From a bacterium (GTDB taxonomy: Bacteria; Elusimicrobiota; Elusimicrobia; Elusimicrobiales; UBA9959), in assembly GCA_021789695.1 (NCBI GenBank), contig JAJYJH010000015.1, positions 1 to 44,786 on the forward strand: a stretch of DNA of 44,786 nucleotides, given 5' to 3'. Of the stretch, positions 40,593-44,786 are shown piece after piece. The notes under the pieces were generated by a model. That model was given only the letters and a program-made list of their open reading frames with translations, made no database searches and was not told where the DNA came from. The position numbers were made by a program, and so were the translations under genes. The first letter of the stretch is position 1; every line of letters starts with the position of its first letter.

Positions 40593-42047
40593 CTAGGGCA
40601 GCGTGAGCACCTGTCCCGGCTTCACCTCTCCGCCACGGCCGACGGCGCCCGCGTTGGCACGGTAGATATCCGGCCAGCGATCCGCGTCCCCGTACACCGA
40701 GACGGCTATGCTCTCGAGCGTGTCCCCCTCTTTCACCACGTAGCGCGCCGGGCGGGAAGGGGCGGACTGTGGCTTGGGCCTGGAGACAGGCGCTGGTTTG
40801 CGGGAGTTCTTAGCCTTGAGAGCTTCCATCTCCGCACGAGATTTCTCGAGCTCCAGCCTAAGTGCTTGTATCTGGCGTAGCATCTCCGCCTGGGCCTGGA
40901 CCTCAGCCGCTGAAGGCTGTGGCGCCGAAGCGGCCTCTACCGGCTGAGGGACCGGGGCGGGCTGCGGGGCTAGTTGCGCGGCCGGCTGGGGAACAGACCT
41001 GCTGGCGAGTTCGTCCAGTCTCTGCTGCAGCTCCTGGATCTGGAGCTCCTGCCGCGCGGCCTTGTCCTGCACCAGCCTGAGTTCTTCCGTCCCTTCCGTG
41101 GTCGCCGCGGCCGCGGGCGGGGCGCCGAAGCGGAAAGAGAAAGCCAGGCGGTGCGAGCCTATCGTGCCCGCAATACCGCTTATGGGCAGGCTGAAAGCGT
41201 AGTCGAAGGAAGCCATGCCGAAATGCGCGCCGAGCCCCAGCGTGACGTTGCGGCGCGAATCGTTCCCCGACGAGAAACCAAGGCGCAGCGCATAGTTGCT
41301 CTGAAAAGAATACTCCGCGCCGGCGGCGAAGTTGTAGTCGGAACCGGCAAAGGCGGCGTCCAGGTCTAGCAGGCTAGAGCGGACCAGGTAGGAAACCCCA
41401 GCGTGCACTTCCACCGGGAGCCGGTCGGAGGAACCCAACCCCATGTCGGGCTTGTTGAAATTTTTAAGGGCCAGGCCCAGCGCGTAGTTCGGCCGGGGGC
41501 GATAGAAAAGTCCCAGATCAGCTCCCAAGGCGCTCTTTGAATACCCGTTGCTGAGAAAAAGAGGGTCCACCGCGGTATAGGCGTCAGAAGTGTAGGCGCG
41601 GCGCAGGTACTTCAACGACAGGCCAGCGCCTATGCCGTGATATACCGTGGTAGCGTAACTGAGGGAATAAGAACTTTCGGAATAGGCGCCGGTAAGGTTC
41701 GTATTGTTCCAGCTGAAAGCAGCAGGCCCGCGCAGATAGGGCTGCACCGGCACCGCCAGGCCAAAATAGCCCTGGCCTATGTTGGAGTCGTCGCTGAGGC
41801 CCGAATAGAGGCGGCCGTAAACGGCAGTCAGCTCCGGGGCGGAAAGCTCCACCAGGGCCGCCGGGTTGGCGCAAGCCGACTCGGCCCCGCCGGCCACGGC
41901 GGTGAAAGCTCCGGACATCGCGGCGGCGCGCGCCCCGCAGGAATCCGATAAAAAAGCGGCATCAGCCTTCATAGATAACGCGGCAATAAGACATACCAAA
42001 GCGAGACCTTTTGCCACAGTTACAAGTTTAACTTTCGGCTGTTTCAT
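40593..42047 (-). CDS. PorV-like outer-membrane barrel with C-terminal LysM domain
   Basis: This 484-residue protein has a signal peptide (about 1-30, ending ADA), then a beta-barrel starting with the PorV/UPF0164 hallmark GARAAAMSGAFTAVAGGAESACANPAAL. Strands run to about residue 335. A short Glu/Gln coiled-coil (EELRLVQDKAARQELQIQELQQRLDEL) and a Pro/Gln linker follow. Residues about 435-484 are a LysM domain (YVVKEGDTLESIAVSVYGD...VKPGQVLTLP) that binds peptidoglycan glycan. This links outer membrane to cell wall. PorV proteins act in the type IX secretion system, but no other such component is here, so I do not infer that system. The ATG at 42047 follows a weak AGGT. Confidence 0.82.
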   Translation of the reverse strand: MKQPKVKLVTVAKGLALVCLIAALSMKADAAFLSDSCGARAAAMSGAFTAVAGGAESACANPAALVELSAPELTAVYGRLYSGLSDDSNIGQGYFGLAVPVQPYLRGPAAFSWNNTNLTGAYSESSYSLSYATTVYHGIGAGLSLKYLRRAYTSDAYTAVDPLFLSNGYSKSALGADLGLFYRPRPNYALGLALKNFNKPDMGLGSSDRLPVEVHAGVSYLVRSSLLDLDAAFAGSDYNFAAGAEYSFQSNYALRLGFSSGNDSRRNVTLGLGAHFGMASFDYAFSLPISGIAGTIGSHRLAFSFRFGAPPAAAATTEGTEELRLVQDKAARQELQIQELQQRLDELASRSVPQPAAQLAPQPAPVPQPVEAASAPQPSAAEVQAQAEMLRQIQALRLELEKSRAEMEALKAKNSRKPAPVSRPKPQSAPSRPARYVVKEGDTLESIAVSVYGDADRWPDIYRANAGAVGRGGEVKPGQVLTLP

Positions 42048-42124
42048 AAATATTACCTGAATGTGACGCCCGCAAGGCGGACGGTCGCATAACTTTCCGT
42101 ACCGCCCGCCGCCGCTGCCACGTA

Positions 42125-43669
42125 TTACCGGGCCAGCACCATCGTGCCGTTGTAATACTTTCCGCCGGCCTTGAACTGGTAAATATAGATGCCGGCCTGC
42201 GCCTTGTCCCCGTTGGACCGGCGGCCATCCCACGACAACGAGGCCTCGGTATTGTACGTACCAGCCTTAAGGCTGGCGATCTGCGCGCCGGAGAGGTCGT
42301 AAACCTTTGCGTCCGTTATGGCAAGCCCCTCCGGGTTCTCGTAAAGGATATTGAACTCGTCCCAGACCCCGTCGCCGTTAGGCGTGAAGATCTTCTTCGG
42401 GACGGTCTGGGTTATGCGGAAACTCTGCGCCCGCAGAACCTGCTTGACCTTGAACAGGCCGGTCTGGCGCGTGATCACGGAGATTGTGCCGTTAGACGGA
42501 TCTACGGTGCCTCCCAGCTTCACGTCCTCCACGCCGTTGTAGTAATAGACGGAGTAATCGTAGGCGCTGTAGGCAACCGACGGGATGAAGCCGCTGACGG
42601 TAAACGCGCCGGTCTTAGAGAGCGGCAGGATAAGCGTCGCGTCATTGTCGAGCGTCCTGGTTGCCGCCTCCTTGTTGGCGGCGTCACGCAGAAAGAACTT
42701 GTAAGCCACCAGGGTGGGACCGCTCTCGTAGGCGGGCTGGTCTTCCAACGCCGGAGTAAGGCCGGCAGAAGTAAGCGCCTGCTGTGCGTAGGGCGGCATA
42801 TCCACCACCGCCCGCTGGTCGTCCGCTACCGTGCGTGTGAGCTGCTCAGAGTTGCTCAGCCAGATGGAGGCGTCGCTGAGCACGCCGTTGCCGTCCAGCG
42901 TCTTCACGAAGTACCACTGCGACGGCAGAACGGAGACGGGGTAGGACAGAGTGTCTGAGGAAAGCACTATAGGGGAAGAGACCGCTCCGTTAAGGGCGGT
43001 GCTGGAGAAGATCTCATAGTTGGCGACCGTGGCCGGGTTGCCGCTCACGTCCGAGGTGACCGGCAGCCAGGAGATTGTGAAATATCCGTTGGAGCTGACT
43101 CCGGTTACGATGGGAGCCAGCGGTAGTACCGGGTTGATGGCAAAGGAGGAGTTAGCCGACAGACGGCCGTACATATTCGAGCTGTCGCGCACCCGGATTG
43201 CCACGTAATAAGTCTTGCCGGATTGCAGTCCTCCGTAGATACGCTGGTCCACCGAGCCGGGACTCAGGGCCGAGACAGTAAGCGAGGAATCCACGGTCGA
43301 ATAGTTGGAGTAGGTGATCGGGTAGGTGGCTATCTTTATCTCCACGTAGCTCGCCTGACCGGCCAGGCCGTCTGAACCAACGCTGGTCCACTGCAGAAGT
43401 GCGCTGTTGGAGAGACTTGGAGTAGCCGCAAGATCGTAGACGACGCCAGGGCTGTGGCTGGTGGCGGAATGGCCACCACGCACACCATAAGTCGTGGAGG
43501 TCATCGGCGGCCCGGAAACCTCGCCCACGGTGGACTCCAGCGTCTTCCCCACGCTGGCAGAAACCGCCAGCCCCGAGGTGAAGGCATGAGTCTCCACGGA
43601 GACGGCACCCCACGCGCCCGACGCGCCCAGCATCAGCGCCAGTGTCATACCCGCGCTTTTATATCTCAT
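42125..43669 (-). CDS. Secreted protein with fibronectin-like domains and FlgD-like tail
   Basis: This 514-residue protein has a signal peptide (about 1-22, GASGAWG). Two fibronectin type III-like regions follow (around 75-165 and 170-270, for example SVDQRIYGGLQSGKTYYVAIRVRD and NYEIFSSTALN), then a beta-rich segment. The C-terminus (about 425-514) has PKKIFTPNGDGVWDEFNI, AKVYDLSGAQIASL and SWDGRRSNGDKAQAGIYIYQF, a FlgD Ig-like domain close to the gliding-associated C-terminal sorting domains. Such tails occur on many exported proteins. GGAAGG precedes ATG 43669. It lies 100 bp after the adhesin gene and 77 bp before the PorV-like gene. Confidence 0.8.
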   Translation of the reverse strand: MRYKSAGMTLALMLGASGAWGAVSVETHAFTSGLAVSASVGKTLESTVGEVSGPPMTSTTYGVRGGHSATSHSPGVVYDLAATPSLSNSALLQWTSVGSDGLAGQASYVEIKIATYPITYSNYSTVDSSLTVSALSPGSVDQRIYGGLQSGKTYYVAIRVRDSSNMYGRLSANSSFAINPVLPLAPIVTGVSSNGYFTISWLPVTSDVSGNPATVANYEIFSSTALNGAVSSPIVLSSDTLSYPVSVLPSQWYFVKTLDGNGVLSDASIWLSNSEQLTRTVADDQRAVVDMPPYAQQALTSAGLTPALEDQPAYESGPTLVAYKFFLRDAANKEAATRTLDNDATLILPLSKTGAFTVSGFIPSVAYSAYDYSVYYYNGVEDVKLGGTVDPSNGTISVITRQTGLFKVKQVLRAQSFRITQTVPKKIFTPNGDGVWDEFNILYENPEGLAITDAKVYDLSGAQIASLKAGTYNTEASLSWDGRRSNGDKAQAGIYIYQFKAGGKYYNGTMVLAR

Positions 43670-43769
43670 AAAAAGCCTTCCAGCTTTCCCGATTGTCTTG
43701 GCCAGGTAGCAGCTTCTGCCACAGATACAGCTCTGCCATACAACGTTCAACAATTACTGTCGCGCCATA

Positions 43770-44786
43770 TTACTGACATGGAGTAGCCGGACTCGACGAT
43801 TCAACAATGGCGAACGTAGCGGTACCGGTACTGACACACAGCGCGTTCAAGTTTGAATTATAGTAGAGATCACCGACATCTGCCGGATGGACCGTCAGTA
43901 AATTAGAGGTACTGAGGACCGGGACATGGAAGCGGGATGTGGTCGCATTAGCCACGACTAGCTTCGCAGCGGTCACCGTGTCAGCGACATCCACAATTCC
44001 AGCATTGACCTTTATGCCGGAGCTCGTCTCGATACTGTACTGCGACCCGCTAGCCGTAAACGTCCCGCTGGAGGCAGTGACGGCATTAGTGAACGTTGCA
44101 TCGTTGGCCAACATGCTGCCGCTAGTCGTTATCGATGACTGGCTGACTATGTTTGCACTGGCACCGCTCATCGTCAGTGAACCGGTTATCGTGTTCGCCG
44201 CGTTCGTGTATACGCCGTTCGTGACGCTGCCCGCCTTCCCGGTGGTGTTCAGCGCGTACGTGCCCGTCGCACTCGACTGGATAATACCGGTCAGGTTGGA
44301 TCCGTCCCCGTAGAAACTCCCAGTCGTAGTTATAGATGACCCACTGATTATATTGGCGCCGGCACCGCTCATCGTCAGCGAACCGGTTATCGTGTTCGCC
44401 GCGTTCGTGTATACGCCGTTCGTGACGCTGCCCGCGTTCCCGGTGGTGTTCAGCGCGTACGTGCCCGTCGCACTCGACTGAATAATACCGGTCAGGTTGG
44501 ATCCGTCCCCGTAAAAACTCCCAGTCGTAGTTATCGATGACCCGCTGATTATATCGGCGCTGGCACCGCTCATCGTCAGCGCGCCCGTCATCGTGTCACC
44601 CGCCTTCAACACCTTGCTGCTGTCCGTCGCAGTCACGTTGGTAAGACCCGAGCCGTTGCCAAAGAACGTGCCGCTCGTAGTTATAGATGACCCACTGATT
44701 ATATTGGCGCCGGCACCGCTCATCGTCAGCGAACCGGTTATCGTGTTCGCCGCGTTCGTGTATACGCCGTTCGTGACGCTGCCCGC
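43770..44786 (-). CDS. Repetitive adhesin or fibre protein (5' end outside the window)
   Basis: The frame is open to the window edge, so only the C-terminal 338 residues are seen. They are nearly all Gly, Ser, Thr, Asn and Ala, in two repeat types: a 67-residue unit (GSFYGDGSNLTGI, TYALNTTG, GVYTNAANTITGSLTMSGA) and a 50-residue unit with LKAGDTMTGALTMSGAS. The latter is a phrase common in phage tail fibres and trimeric adhesins. After the repeats comes a stalk-like stretch and a conserved end with VGDLYYNSNLNALCVSTGTATFAIVES and a final Cys. I expect a secreted or surface fibrous protein. Phage origin is unlikely because no phage genes are near. Confidence 0.75.
   Translation of the reverse strand, partial: AGSVTNGVYTNAANTITGSLTMSGAGANIISGSSITTSGTFFGNGSGLTNVTATDSSKVLKAGDTMTGALTMSGASADIISGSSITTTGSFYGDGSNLTGIIQSSATGTYALNTTGNAGSVTNGVYTNAANTITGSLTMSGAGANIISGSSITTTGSFYGDGSNLTGIIQSSATGTYALNTTGKAGSVTNGVYTNAANTITGSLTMSGASANIVSQSSITTSGSMLANDATFTNAVTASSGTFTASGSQYSIETSSGIKVNAGIVDVADTVTAAKLVVANATTSRFHVPVLSTSNLLTVHPADVGDLYYNSNLNALCVSTGTATFAIVESSSPATPCQ
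44150..44786 (-). repeat. Near-identical 201-bp and 150-bp tandem repeats
   Basis: The string beginning GTGTATACGCCGTTCGTGAC starts at 44206, 44407 and 44758. The first interval is 201 bp; the second is 351 bp, which is 201 plus an inserted 150-bp unit. Copies differ at only a few positions, so they are recent or homogenised and could vary in number between strains. The array continues past the window end. Confidence 0.85.

Noticed and set aside
40593-43669. Type IX secretion system locus
   Set aside because: Only a PorV-like barrel and a FlgD-like tail are seen; none of the translocon or motor genes are present.
43770-44786. Prophage tail fibre
   Set aside because: The repeats resemble fibre proteins, but neighbouring genes are chromosomal surface and signalling genes with no phage structural genes.
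1-44786. CRISPR array
   Set aside because: The only regular repeats are coding (adhesin and coiled coil); there are no short palindromic repeats with unique spacers and no cas genes.

Overview
Organism. The window is GC-rich chromosomal DNA from a Gram-negative-type (diderm) bacterium. It carries several outer-membrane beta-barrels, FtsQ/FtsA/FtsZ, a type IV pilus retraction ATPase and a type IV pilin. The pilin, the surface proteins ending in a FlgD-like domain, the PorV-like protein and the gene order (ftsQAZ, pilT, deoxynucleoside kinase, cmk, plsC, rpsA) look to me like Elusimicrobiota. That is recognition from memory, not a database result. Position 1 is next to a repeat, so it may be a contig end.

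Layout. (1) 1-2240: a small HTH protein and a large serine recombinase enclosed by a 173-bp inverted repeat whose right arm runs into the start of miaB. (2) 2150-8090, plus strand: tightly packed housekeeping genes miaB, PilZ protein, miaA, hflX, plsY, a DUF151 nuclease, HU and a MerR regulator. (3) 8090-13900: tRNA-Pro(GGG), a CxxC metal chaperone divergent from a PerR-type regulator and its peroxiredoxin, a glycolipid-type glycosyltransferase, tRNA-Pro(CGG), acylphosphatase, a sigma-70 factor, apt, tRNA-Arg(CCT) and a TPR membrane protein. (4) 13950-17700: two barrel proteins, the first behind a leader of seven consecutive hairpins, and a winged-helix protein whose upstream DNA shares a box with the first porin promoter. 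(5) 17690-18510: AT-rich, no convincing gene. (6) 31347-18511, minus strand: twelve co-oriented genes, ftsQ-ftsA-ftsZ-pilT-dNK-cmk-plsC-rpsA-TPR-(MA peptidase/propeller/barrel)-HEAT-small membrane protein. (7) 31435-32084, plus strand: tRNA-Lys(TTT) and a type IV pilin. (8) 44786-32152, minus strand: a repetitive adhesin (5' end outside the window), a FlgD-tailed surface protein, a PorV-like barrel with LysM, a 1325-residue coiled-coil protein, a 1074-residue coiled-coil histidine kinase, and a receiver domain joined through a membrane helix to a beta-propeller.

How they fit. Regions 2, 3 and 6 are ordinary growth functions: tRNA modification, phospholipid synthesis, nucleotide salvage, division, translation and peroxide defence. 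The strongest candidates for something undescribed are region 8, which looks like an envelope-linked two-component system on giant coiled-coil scaffolds (one with exact 49-residue repeats); region 1, a possible inversion switch at miaB; and the structured leader at about 14024-14241. Six promoters place TATAAT only 6-9 nt before the start codon, which points to frequent leaderless transcripts.
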